Positions 7,285 to 15,103 of a stretch of DNA of 64,000 nucleotides are shown one piece after another. A model generated the notes under the pieces. The model worked only from the letters and a program-made list of their open reading frames with translations, had not been told where the DNA came from and did not search any database. The stretch covers positions 1 through 64,000 of the forward strand of contig CAYQTT010000003.1 in the NCBI GenBank assembly GCA_964420555.1. The letters run 5' to 3'. The first letter of the stretch is position 1; each line of letters begins with the position of its first letter. The position numbers and the translations under genes are program-made. Source of the DNA: UBA4417 sp964420555. GTDB taxonomy: Bacteria > Bacteroidota > Bacteroidia > Bacteroidales > UBA4417.

Positions 7285-8379
7285 ATGATTAGTATCAAAA
7301 AACCTACCCTTGTTTTAAATAGCGGAATTTGCCACGAAAATATCCGTACGATGGCTGCCAAAGCTAATGAAAGCGGAGTAATTTTCCGGCCTCATTTTAA
7401 AACTCATCAGTCGGCTGCTATCGGCGAATGGTTTAGGGCTGAAGGAGTTACGGCAATCACCGTTTCGTCAGTAAGTATGGCACAGTATTTTGCAGCAAAC
7501 GGGTGGAATGATATAACTATCGCTTTCCCGGTCAACCTCTGCGAAATTGATGAAATCAATCAGTTAGCAGCTGGAATTCATCTTAACCTGCTTATTGAAT
7601 CGGTGGGAACTGCAAACTTTCTTGTCGAAAAACTTACGGCTGAATGTGGTTTCTTTATCAAAATTGACACCGGCTACCACCGCACCGGCATTGCAGTTTC
7701 GAATGTAGCACTTATTGAAGCGGTGCTCCGGAACGCCATATCTCCATTATTGCATTTCAAAGGCTTCCTCACCCATAGCGGCAATGCTTATCATGCAAAA
7801 GATCTGGATGAGTTGAAACAGATTCAGCAGTTTACATCAGAAAATCTTTTGAGATTAAAGAAACACTTTCTTCCTCAGTTTCCTGATCTGATTCTTTCGG
7901 TTGGTGATACGCCTACCTGCAGCCAATTGCCTATTCCGGAAGGGATTGACGAAATTCGCCCGGGAAATTTTGTATTTTTTGATGTTATGCAGTTTGCGCT
8001 GGGTTCGTGCCGGCTCGAAGATATTGCCGTGGCATTGGTTTGCCCGGTGGTGGCTATGCATCCTGGCAGACAGGAAGCTGTAATTTACGGTGGCGCGGTT
8101 CATCTTTCGAAAGAACAGACTTATCTTTTTCCGGATACACAACCTGTTTACGGATTGGCATTTGCATGGAATGGCGAAACATGGGAAACCGATCGCCTGC
8201 TGGGGAAAGTAAAATCACTATCGCAGGAACACGGAATCATAGCACTTACCCAGGAAGGATGCAATCTCAAACCTGGTGACCTGGTTGCAATATTACCAGT
8301 ACATTCCTGCCTGACTGCCAGCCTGATGCGATTCTATATTTCCGAAAACGGGTTTGAAATTGATACTATGAATTTGTAA
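7285..8379 (+). CDS. D-threonine aldolase / D-serine dehydratase-like PLP enzyme
   Basis: A 364-residue fold-type III PLP enzyme. The N-terminal alanine-racemase-like barrel carries the PLP lysine in RPHFKTHQ (Lys39), and the C-terminal domain ends with the metal-binding pair His-x-Cys in VHSCLTA (His340, Cys342), which defines the D-serine dehydratase/D-threonine aldolase family. These enzymes need PLP and a divalent metal and either cleave D-3-hydroxy amino acids to glycine and an aldehyde or deaminate D-serine; the sequence alone does not choose. Divergent from the GldN-like gene. With the L-threonine aldolase and MalY-type lyase downstream, it suggests local clustering of hydroxy- and thio-amino-acid catabolism. 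Confidence 0.85.
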   Translation: MISIKKPTLVLNSGICHENIRTMAAKANESGVIFRPHFKTHQSAAIGEWFRAEGVTAITVSSVSMAQYFAANGWNDITIAFPVNLCEIDEINQLAAGIHLNLLIESVGTANFLVEKLTAECGFFIKIDTGYHRTGIAVSNVALIEAVLRNAISPLLHFKGFLTHSGNAYHAKDLDELKQIQQFTSENLLRLKKHFLPQFPDLILSVGDTPTCSQLPIPEGIDEIRPGNFVFFDVMQFALGSCRLEDIAVALVCPVVAMHPGRQEAVIYGGAVHLSKEQTYLFPDTQPVYGLAFAWNGETWETDRLLGKVKSLSQEHGIIALTQEGCNLKPGDLVAILPVHSCLTASLMRFYISENGFEIDTMNL

Positions 8380-8390
8380 TTTCAGGAATT

Positions 8391-8462
8391 TACGAGGTAC
8401 GATTTACGAAGTACGATTTGGATCTTGGAATTTGGGACTTGGAATTTGGGACTTGAAATTTA
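8391..8462. repeat. dispersed intergenic repeat (GGATCTTGGAATTTGGGACT family), copy 1
   Basis: Short tandem phrases TTTACGARGTACGA and GGAATTTGGGACTT fill the gap between convergent genes. A 23-bp segment (8420-8442) recurs exactly as its reverse complement at 13204-13226, and a part recurs at 11570-11583. Confidence 0.75.
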
Positions 8463-8468
8463 AAAAAA

Positions 8469-11456
8469 TCAATCCGCCAACACTGAATCCGGCCTCATAA
8501 CCACACCCGAATTGCTGCGCCCGTTTATAACCATCGTTAAGGGATCTTTAAATCGCACGTGGCGGATTAAATCATCTTCATATTCAGCTGGCAGACTGTC
8601 GAGGTAATCAACATCAAAAAATCCATCTTTTATATACGGATGAATTGTAAAATAGCCAACGCGGAAAGAAGTCAGGTTCTGAAAAAAATGGGTTCCCTGG
8701 CTGGGATCGATGCGGTAATTTTCGAGCCCCGACTCAACGATAAGCCTTGCTGCGGCTATCTGTGGCCATTTAACAGGAATACCCAGCCATGGATCACTTG
8801 ATCCCCAGCGTCCGGGTCCAACGAGGATATAATGTTTATGTTCAGCCAGAAAAATATCGTTGAGAGCTGCTATCCGGAGCACAACATCTGTATTTCTCGA
8901 TGGGTCGAAAGTTGTGGTTTTCACGTAAATAATATCATGCAGATCATTAACAGTGCCGTTACCAAGCGCTGAATGGGAGTATAGAATAGTATCCTTATAA
9001 GGAATATCTTCAATTTTTACATCCACTCTTTCCTTGCTTTCAACAATGGGCCTTATTTGCAGCAAACTAAATACTGCCGGTTGGCCTTTGGGTTTATTCA
9101 ATTCGACAGCAAACTCAATTTCGATAGGTTTCCCGATTTCGCGCTGGCCCATTTCGAGGCATAAGGAAAGAATTTGCGACAATGGAAAAGTATTGTGGTT
9201 CAAAATATTAGCGAAGGTTGCTACCCGCTTGCCATCGTGCAAAATACCTTCTCTGATAATATGATTCTCAAAATCAAATGTGGAAACCATATCCTTGAAC
9301 GAGCTGTCTTCAGAGGCAACTTCAAGTTTCAGTTTTTTCAGATTCACACTGTCATCCACTGAGGGCCGGAAACTGTATGGATCCATATCTAGTGCATAAA
9401 AGTATTTTTGCGTTTCGCGTAAAGTCATTTCTGCCGACGACAGTTGCATAATTTTGTGCGGATATTTAGGCGAAAACCTAATGGAAACGCCTCCGTCAAC
9501 AATATATTTTCCTAAACCCATTGCAATACTGGCAATGCCATCTTCGGATTTTTCGGGTGCGATGGGATAAAAATTTATCGAGCGCGCCACTCCCGAAAAG
9601 GAAGGGTAAAAGCGATCATCATATTGTGTTCCGGTAACATGCTGCAATACAACGGCCATTTTTTCCTGATCAATTACATTACTGGTAGCAGCCATATATG
9701 CTTTACTGTCGTGAAAGAAAACCGATGCATACACACTTTTTATAGCATTGCTCACCAACTCAAGGGTGAAGCGGTCGTCTTCAGCCATTACAGGCACCAT
9801 ATAAGTAGAATAAACTCCCGCAAATGGCTGATAATGTGAATCTTCGAGCAAACTCGACGAGCGGACGGCAATAGGTTTTTTCCCGAGATGTATAAATTTC
9901 AGAAGATCATCGTGAAGACGCAATGGCAAACGTGCATTTACAAAATTGATAAGGATCTCGCTATCGCTCAGATCGGAAAGGCCGATTTTATACAAATCGT
10001 TATCTTCCATGAATTCGTCAAAAATATCAGTACAAAGCACTACCGTTTGCGGAATATTGATAACCACATCATTAAACCTGTCAAAAAGTCTGTTGCGATT
10101 CACAATGGCATCCAGAAATGCGAGTCCGCGGGCTTTCCCGCCAATGGAGCCATCGCCGATTCGGGTAAAACTAATGTATTCGTCAAAAGTTTCGCGGTCG
10201 AACTGGGCAATAATTCCCCTGGCTTTGTTAAGCCTGTAGCCGGCAATAGATTCGAAAATAAACCTGCGGATATCATCGAGATCGGTAAAATCGCCGGGAC
10301 GAACATCCCTGAAAAATTCAGCCAGCGGAAAAAGAGCACGGGCAAAAAGCCATCTCGTTAAATGATTTCGATAAATATGATATTCCAACGAAGCATCAGG
10401 AACCTGAAAAATGCGTTTCTGCAAGGCTTTCAGATCAGGAGCACGCATAATTTCCCTGTGTGTTTCGGGATCGACAAATACGAAATCGCCAAAAGCAAAA
10501 TACTCCATCATAAAGTTCCGGAGTTCAATTGCCATTGTTTTGGAGTATTTATTTATAAATCCTACACCAAGGTTATTGGCAACTCTCTGGTATTTTACAT
10601 CCGACGACTGAAGCACGAAAGGCAAAAAATCAGTTTTCGAACGCACATAATTCAACAATCTGAAACCTGCTTCCGGATCTTCATGACCACTTCGCTTATA
10701 ATTGATATCAGAAATAATCCCCAACAAGTTCTTCTCATATTTATCGTATAAACGGATTGCTTCCTCATAAGTAGTTGCCATTAAAAGCTTTGGCCGGCCC
10801 CGCTTGCGCATCATGCGCTGATGTTCGTTAAGGCCTTCGGTCATAAAAGCATTTGTCTGCTGAAAAATGATCTTATAAATATTAGGAAGGTAACTCGAAT
10901 AAAAACGGATTGAATCCTCCACCAGCAGTACAACCTGAACGCCGACTTCGAGTGCATCGTACTCAACATTCATTTTATCTTCGAGAAGCTTTATAATGGC
11001 CAGCAATAAATCAGGATTTCCGAGCCAGCTGAAAACATAGTCGATAATACTCAGGTCCTCGTTCGAAAGTTTTAAGGTAACTTCCCGCGAAAACGGGGTA
11101 AGCACAACTATTGGAATAGTAGGATAGTTGTGCTTTACATGCTTGGCAAGGTCGAAAGAGTCGATATCTTCGAGCGTTAGCATGCAGATAACGAGGTCAA
11201 TTTTATCGCTTTCGAGCACATCAAGTGCCTGTTCTTCGGAAGGAACCTGGATAAATTCGGGCGGATTGCTAAGGTTCAGCGATGTATATTCATTAAAAAT
11301 ATGCTCATCAATTCGTCCGTCGCTCTCAAGTATAAAAGCATCATAATTACTGGCAATAAGCAGTACTTTATGTATCCGCTTGCGCATCAACTTGATAAAA
11401 GGCGTGTCGTCAAAATAATATTTGCGAGTAACCGGGGCTACCTGAGGATTAATCAT
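8469..11456 (-). CDS. receiver-like/PEP-synthase ATP-binding-domain protein (paralogue 1)
   Basis: A 995-residue protein. Residues 30-160 resemble a receiver domain but lack the phospho-acceptor Asp (DLVICMLTLED). Residues 173-320 form a second receiver-like domain with the acidic pair in LLVEDS (Glu180-Asp181), a candidate phospho-Asp in GIISDIN (Asp250) and Lys303. Residues about 435-805 match the PPDK/PEP-synthase N-terminal ATP-grasp domain: GSIGGKARGLAFL, AVRSSSLLEDSHYQPFAGVY, EIEFAVELN and LLQIRPI. The phosphohistidine swivelling domain and the PEP/pyruvate barrel are absent; instead a 190-residue C-terminal region contains GPGRWGSSDPWLGIPVKWPQ. It is not a complete PEP synthase. A paralogue lies at 41228-44701. 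Function unknown; a nucleotide-dependent signalling or kinase role is inference. Confidence 0.85.
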   Translation of the reverse strand: MINPQVAPVTRKYYFDDTPFIKLMRKRIHKVLLIASNYDAFILESDGRIDEHIFNEYTSLNLSNPPEFIQVPSEEQALDVLESDKIDLVICMLTLEDIDSFDLAKHVKHNYPTIPIVVLTPFSREVTLKLSNEDLSIIDYVFSWLGNPDLLLAIIKLLEDKMNVEYDALEVGVQVVLLVEDSIRFYSSYLPNIYKIIFQQTNAFMTEGLNEHQRMMRKRGRPKLLMATTYEEAIRLYDKYEKNLLGIISDINYKRSGHEDPEAGFRLLNYVRSKTDFLPFVLQSSDVKYQRVANNLGVGFINKYSKTMAIELRNFMMEYFAFGDFVFVDPETHREIMRAPDLKALQKRIFQVPDASLEYHIYRNHLTRWLFARALFPLAEFFRDVRPGDFTDLDDIRRFIFESIAGYRLNKARGIIAQFDRETFDEYISFTRIGDGSIGGKARGLAFLDAIVNRNRLFDRFNDVVINIPQTVVLCTDIFDEFMEDNDLYKIGLSDLSDSEILINFVNARLPLRLHDDLLKFIHLGKKPIAVRSSSLLEDSHYQPFAGVYSTYMVPVMAEDDRFTLELVSNAIKSVYASVFFHDSKAYMAATSNVIDQEKMAVVLQHVTGTQYDDRFYPSFSGVARSINFYPIAPEKSEDGIASIAMGLGKYIVDGGVSIRFSPKYPHKIMQLSSAEMTLRETQKYFYALDMDPYSFRPSVDDSVNLKKLKLEVASEDSSFKDMVSTFDFENHIIREGILHDGKRVATFANILNHNTFPLSQILSLCLEMGQREIGKPIEIEFAVELNKPKGQPAVFSLLQIRPIVESKERVDVKIEDIPYKDTILYSHSALGNGTVNDLHDIIYVKTTTFDPSRNTDVVLRIAALNDIFLAEHKHYILVGPGRWGSSDPWLGIPVKWPQIAAARLIVESGLENYRIDPSQGTHFFQNLTSFRVGYFTIHPYIKDGFFDVDYLDSLPAEYEDDLIRHVRFKDPLTMVINGRSNSGVVMRPDSVLAD

Positions 11457-11474
11457 GAATTCGATTTAGAAGAA

Positions 11475-11506
11475 CAAAAATAGAGATTTATGACTGGATG
11501 GGCAAA
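11475..11506 (-). promoter_or_regulatory. complete Bacteroidota promoter of the PEP-synthase-like gene
   Basis: On the minus strand TTTG (11503-11506) is followed after exactly 20 bp by TATTTTTG (11475-11482), a full match to TTTG-N20-TAnnTTTG. The ATG at 11456 lies 19 nt downstream, so the 5' UTR would be only some 10-15 nt. Confidence 0.75.
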
Positions 11507-11517
11507 TATGGGGGTTT

Positions 11518-11583
11518 CTTGTTTCTTGTTTCATGTTTCGGAAATGGGGGTTGAGGAGTTTTGGAATTGGGATCTTGGAATTT
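11518..11583. repeat. dispersed intergenic repeat, copy 2
   Basis: Contains TTTCTTGTTTC repeats and then GTTTTGGAATTGGGATCTTG (from 11558), sharing GGATCTTGGAATTT (11570-11583) with the copies at 8420 and 13204. Confidence 0.6.
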
Positions 11584-11618
11584 TAATGTCGTCTAAATCC
11601 TGTTAGTGCTAAAAACAA

Positions 11619-11626
11619 TATCTTTG
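11619..11626 (+). promoter_or_regulatory. -7 element of the MalY/PatB-like gene
   Basis: TATCTTTG matches TAnnTTTG, 25 nt upstream of the ATG at 11652. No convincing -33 element. Confidence 0.4.
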
Positions 11627-11651
11627 GCGTTTTAAACAGGAATATCAGATT

Positions 11652-12824
11652 ATGAATTTTGATTTTGACAGAATAATTGAGCGCAAAGGCAGCTCCTGCA
11701 TCAAATACGATGGAACGGGTAAATTTCTGGGTGCCGAAGATGTACTGCCAATGTGGGTGGCCGACATGGATTTCCTTACGCCTGAATACATTACCGAAGC
11801 AATTATAAACAGGGCCAATCACGGGGTTTTCGGATACCCTTTGCGCGACGAAAGTTATTTCACTTCCCTTATGGACTGGTTGCAACGCCGTCATCAGTGG
11901 AAAGTTGACCGCGAATGGATAAGTTTCTGCCCGGGTGTGGTACCTGCAGTTAACCTGGCTGTACTTGCTTTTACTGAACCGGGTGATATGATTATTACCC
12001 AGCCACCGGTATATTTTCCTTTCTTCACAGCTGTTACTGATCATAAAAGGACATTGGTTTACAACAAACTGGTGATGAGTAACGGCAGGCTTTGTATGGA
12101 TTTCAAAAACCTGGAATTGCTGGCAAAAAACGGAGCTAAAATGCTGATACTTTCCAATCCGCACAATCCGGGTGGCAGCGTGTGGACACACAGCGAACTT
12201 ATTCAAATGGCTGAAATCTGCCTGAAATATAATGTACTAATCATCTCCGACGAAATTCACTGCGACCTGGTTTACGAGCAATTTAAACACATTCCTGTTG
12301 CCGGGCTTTCGCACGAAATAAGTATGCAAACCATTACCACAGTTGCGCCAAGCAAAACATTCAACCTGTCGGGACTTTCTACCTCATCGGTAATTATCGA
12401 AAATGACAGTCTGCGCCGGAAATTCAACGCTCAGCTGGATCACATGCATATCGGTGGCGGAAATATTTTTGGCAATATTGCCTCCGAAGAAGCCTACCTG
12501 CATGGTGATCAGTATGTTGATGAACTTATGAAATACCTTGCCGGAAATATTGAAGTGCTGGAAGAATTCGCGTTGAAACACCTACCGAAAATAAAAGTTA
12601 TAAAACCGGAATCAACTTTCCTTGTATGGCTCGACTGCAGCGCAATGGAACTTCCGGATGAGGAACTTAACCGGTTTTTCCTCACAAAAGCTAAAGTAGG
12701 ATTTAATCCTGGAATTATGTTTGGTCCTGGCGGCGAAGGCTTTATGCGGATGAATATTGGCTGCACCAGAGCAACTTTGGTTAAAGCCCTGGAGCAGATT
12801 AAAGATGCCTATGCAACAGCTTAA
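11652..12824 (+). CDS. patB: MalY/PatB-family PLP C-S lyase (aminotransferase fold)
   Basis: A 390-residue fold-type I PLP enzyme. The start MNFDFDRIIERKGSSCIKYD, then LPMWVADMDF, are hallmarks of the MalY/PatB group; further blocks are NPHNPGG, ISDEIHCDLVY and APSKTFNLSGL with the PLP-binding Lys235. Family members cleave cystathionine or cysteine (beta C-S lyase), giving homocysteine or H2S, pyruvate and ammonia. Start at ATG 11652, 25 nt after a -7 box. It is followed closely by a Dabb protein and L-threonine aldolase on the same strand. The family assignment is firm, the precise substrate is not. Confidence 0.9.
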   Translation: MNFDFDRIIERKGSSCIKYDGTGKFLGAEDVLPMWVADMDFLTPEYITEAIINRANHGVFGYPLRDESYFTSLMDWLQRRHQWKVDREWISFCPGVVPAVNLAVLAFTEPGDMIITQPPVYFPFFTAVTDHKRTLVYNKLVMSNGRLCMDFKNLELLAKNGAKMLILSNPHNPGGSVWTHSELIQMAEICLKYNVLIISDEIHCDLVYEQFKHIPVAGLSHEISMQTITTVAPSKTFNLSGLSTSSVIIENDSLRRKFNAQLDHMHIGGGNIFGNIASEEAYLHGDQYVDELMKYLAGNIEVLEEFALKHLPKIKVIKPESTFLVWLDCSAMELPDEELNRFFLTKAKVGFNPGIMFGPGGEGFMRMNIGCTRATLVKALEQIKDAYATA

Positions 12825-12896
12825 AGGTTAGAGACACGGTACACCGTTTTTCTTCTGCCCTAAACACTAAAACCTAAACCCCAAAACCTGAACACA

Positions 12897-13199
12897 ATGA
12901 TCAGACATATTGTAATGTTTAAACTCAAAAGTTTCGAAACCGAAACTGAGAAAACTGCTGCTGCTACTGAACTGCTCAGACGTTTAAATGAATTGCCTTC
13001 GAAAATTGATCTGATCCGTAAATACGAAGCGGGGATTGATGTCCGCAAGCTCGAATGGTCGTATGATATTTCTCTGATTATGGATTTTGATACCATGGCT
13101 GATCTTGATGCATATACCATTCATCCTGCACACCAGGAATTTGTAGCTTTTAACAAAGATTTTTCAATCGCGAAAGTTTGTGTGGACTACGAAGTTTGA
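12897..13199 (+). CDS. Dabb-family (stress-responsive alpha/beta barrel) protein
   Basis: A 100-residue single-domain protein starting MIRHIVMFKLKSF, the usual first strand of the Dabb ferredoxin-like barrel, with an internal DVRKLEWSYDISLIMDF strand pair and a C-terminal HPAHQEFVAFNKDF helix. Dabb proteins dimerise and their biochemical roles vary. It lies between patB and ltaE in the same direction with short repeat-rich spacers, so co-transcription is possible but not certain. Confidence 0.85.
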   Translation: MIRHIVMFKLKSFETETEKTAAATELLRRLNELPSKIDLIRKYEAGIDVRKLEWSYDISLIMDFDTMADLDAYTIHPAHQEFVAFNKDFSIAKVCVDYEV

Positions 13200-13262
13200 A
13201 GACCCAAGTCCCAAATTCCAAGATCCTAATTCCAAAACCCCTAAAACCCAAACCCTGACACC
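13200..13262. repeat. dispersed intergenic repeat, copy 3 (inverted)
   Basis: The segment 13204-13226 is the exact reverse complement of 8420-8442. It is followed by C/A-rich repeats of the AAAACCC type. A related A/C-rich spacer lies at 12855-12893. Confidence 0.75.
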
Positions 13263-13270
13263 TCCCTACA

Positions 13271-14287
13271 ATGATAGACTTCAGAAGTGATACCGTAACC
13301 CGTCCGACACCGGAAATGCTAAAAGTTATGTTTGCTGCGCAGGTCGGCGACGATGTGTTTGGCGACGATCCAACCATTAATGCACTTGAAGCCAAAGCGG
13401 CTGAAATGTTTGGAATGGAAGCGGCACTTTTTTGTGCTTCGGGTACAATGGCTAACCAAATAGCAATAAAAGCGCATACTCAGCCCGGCGACGAAGTAAT
13501 CTGCCATAAACTTTCGCACGTCTATTATTATGAAGGTGGCGGTATTGCTATGAATTCGGGTGCCTCTGTATGCCTCCTCGAAGGCGATCAGGGCCGGATA
13601 ACAGCAGCTGATGTGGCAGCACATATCAACCCGCCCAACGATCCGCACCGTCCGCTCACCCGGTTGGTTTCGGTTGAAAATACTATGAACAAAGGAGGCG
13701 GCTCCATATACGACTTTAACGAATTACAGGCAATCGGGAAAGTTTGCACCGAAAACGGGCTCAAATTCCACCTCGATGGTGCACGGCTCTTTAATGCACT
13801 AGTCGAAACAGATGTAACAACCGGCGATTACGGACAACTTTTCGACAGTATTTCCATTTGCATATCAAAAGGACTGGGCGCTCCGGTTGGCTCCGTGCTG
13901 ATCGGGAGCAAGGAATTTATTAAAAAATCGCGGCGGATCAGGAAAGTTTTCGGCGGAGGGATGCGACAGGCCGGTTACCTGGCAGCAGCATGTATTTATG
14001 CCCTCGACAATCATGTTGAAAGGCTTCGCGAGGACCATCGCAGGGCAAAAGAACTGGAAAGTCTGCTCCAGGCACTTCCTTATGTTGAAGAGGTTACTCC
14101 GGTGCAGACTAACCTTGTATTTTTCAGTCTCAAAGCCTCAATGCCTGTGGATCAATTTCTCCGTAAGCTGCGCGAAAATGATATTTATGCCATGGCTTTA
14201 GCTCCACAGCAGGTGCGTTTCGTAACTCACCTGGATATATCGGACGAAATGATGGAGAAAGTAAAAACTGTATTGAAAGAAATGTAA
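13271..14287 (+). CDS. ltaE: low-specificity L-threonine aldolase
   Basis: A 338-residue fold-type I PLP enzyme beginning MIDFRSDTVTRPTPEM, the signature start of threonine aldolases. Further blocks are GDDVFGDDPT, FCASGTMANQIA, the active-site HLSHVYYYEGGG region, KFHLDGARLFNA and ISKGLGAPVGSVL with the Schiff-base Lys200. It cleaves L-threonine or allo-threonine to glycine and acetaldehyde in the cytoplasm. Length and motif order fit the family exactly. Its position near a D-threonine-aldolase-like gene suggests linked use of hydroxy amino acids. Confidence 0.95.
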   Translation: MIDFRSDTVTRPTPEMLKVMFAAQVGDDVFGDDPTINALEAKAAEMFGMEAALFCASGTMANQIAIKAHTQPGDEVICHKLSHVYYYEGGGIAMNSGASVCLLEGDQGRITAADVAAHINPPNDPHRPLTRLVSVENTMNKGGGSIYDFNELQAIGKVCTENGLKFHLDGARLFNALVETDVTTGDYGQLFDSISICISKGLGAPVGSVLIGSKEFIKKSRRIRKVFGGGMRQAGYLAAACIYALDNHVERLREDHRRAKELESLLQALPYVEEVTPVQTNLVFFSLKASMPVDQFLRKLRENDIYAMALAPQQVRFVTHLDISDEMMEKVKTVLKEM

Positions 14288-14690
14288 TTCAGGCCTAACC
14301 CGACTTTGAAAACTGACCTTTAATTCTGATACATTACCTTTCCTGCTTTATCTGAGGCATAATATTTTATTGTCGTTGTAATATGCAGCACAAAAAATAT
14401 CTATTAATTATTATTTCAGAAAAGTATTTCAATTAACAAGTACGATTATCGCTGCTCGCCAAGCCTTCACTGAGCACAAAAAAAGTGTGCTTCGCCCCTT
14501 CTAAAAGTTAAAATCAATAATTTAAAAAGTCTCTTCCCAAACTTTGGAATTCCTCAATAATTTTATTTTCTCAAAAAAAATTGTCCTTTTTAACATATCG
14601 ATTAAACAATATGTGTTGTTTGCTGTTAAAATTTCTATTAAAGTCGGAATTCACTTGAATCTACTCTGGTAAACCAATTGCAATACGCTC
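14288..14690. other. intergenic region, nothing recognised
   Basis: About 400 bp, AT-rich, with no supported ORF, tRNA or strong hairpin. It presumably holds the promoter of the following secreted-protein genes. Confidence 0.5.
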
Positions 14691-15062
14691 ATGATTAAAT
14701 ATTTGTCCCTGCTGCTTTTATTAAGTTTTATTAGTTTAAAATCTATAATTGCTCAATCCGCTGAGGTGGTTTCAGTTCAGGATAACCTTGTAAGCCAGGC
14801 TGTTTCGCAGCTTAATGCAGCCATGCTTCCGCCCAAAGGAGAGTTGTATATTTTTACTTCAGAAAATAAAATTACCGGCTCATATACATTCGACCTCACA
14901 ATCCGTAAAAAAGGTGAAATGGCAACAGTTTTTGTTGTTTCGAGCGAAAATGCAAGCATACATATGCAAAATCAACTTAAAGACTATCTGAAAGCATTCC
15001 GTTTCGACCTTACAGTTCCCAAAGGTGAATCACGAAAGTTCCAGCATACTTTTAAATTTTAA
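14691..15062 (+). CDS. small secreted hypothetical protein
   Basis: A 123-residue protein with a signal peptide (hydrophobic LSLLLLLSFISLKSIIAQ, cleavage expected near residue 22). The mature part contains a two-stranded pattern LTIRKKGEMATVFVVSSE and a C-terminal DLTVPKGESRKFQHTFKF. It resembles small periplasmic proteins of Bacteroidota with a TonB-C-like appearance, but I cannot name the family. It ends 41 nt before the propeller protein and is likely in the same transcript. Confidence 0.7.
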   Translation: MIKYLSLLLLLSFISLKSIIAQSAEVVSVQDNLVSQAVSQLNAAMLPPKGELYIFTSENKITGSYTFDLTIRKKGEMATVFVVSSENASIHMQNQLKDYLKAFRFDLTVPKGESRKFQHTFKF

Positions 15063-15103
15063 ACATCAGATAACCAAGTCAATAACAATTAAACATTTTT
15101 TTT

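Noticed and set aside
9888..10361. 157-codon plus-strand frame opposite the PEP-synthase-like gene
   Set aside because: Antisense shadow of strongly conserved coding sequence.
8469..11456. Annotation as complete phosphoenolpyruvate synthase
   Set aside because: Only the ATP-binding half is present; phosphohistidine and PEP-binding domains are missing.
11583..12206. 207-codon minus-strand frame opposite patB
   Set aside because: Lies wholly antisense to a clear PLP enzyme and shows no family features.
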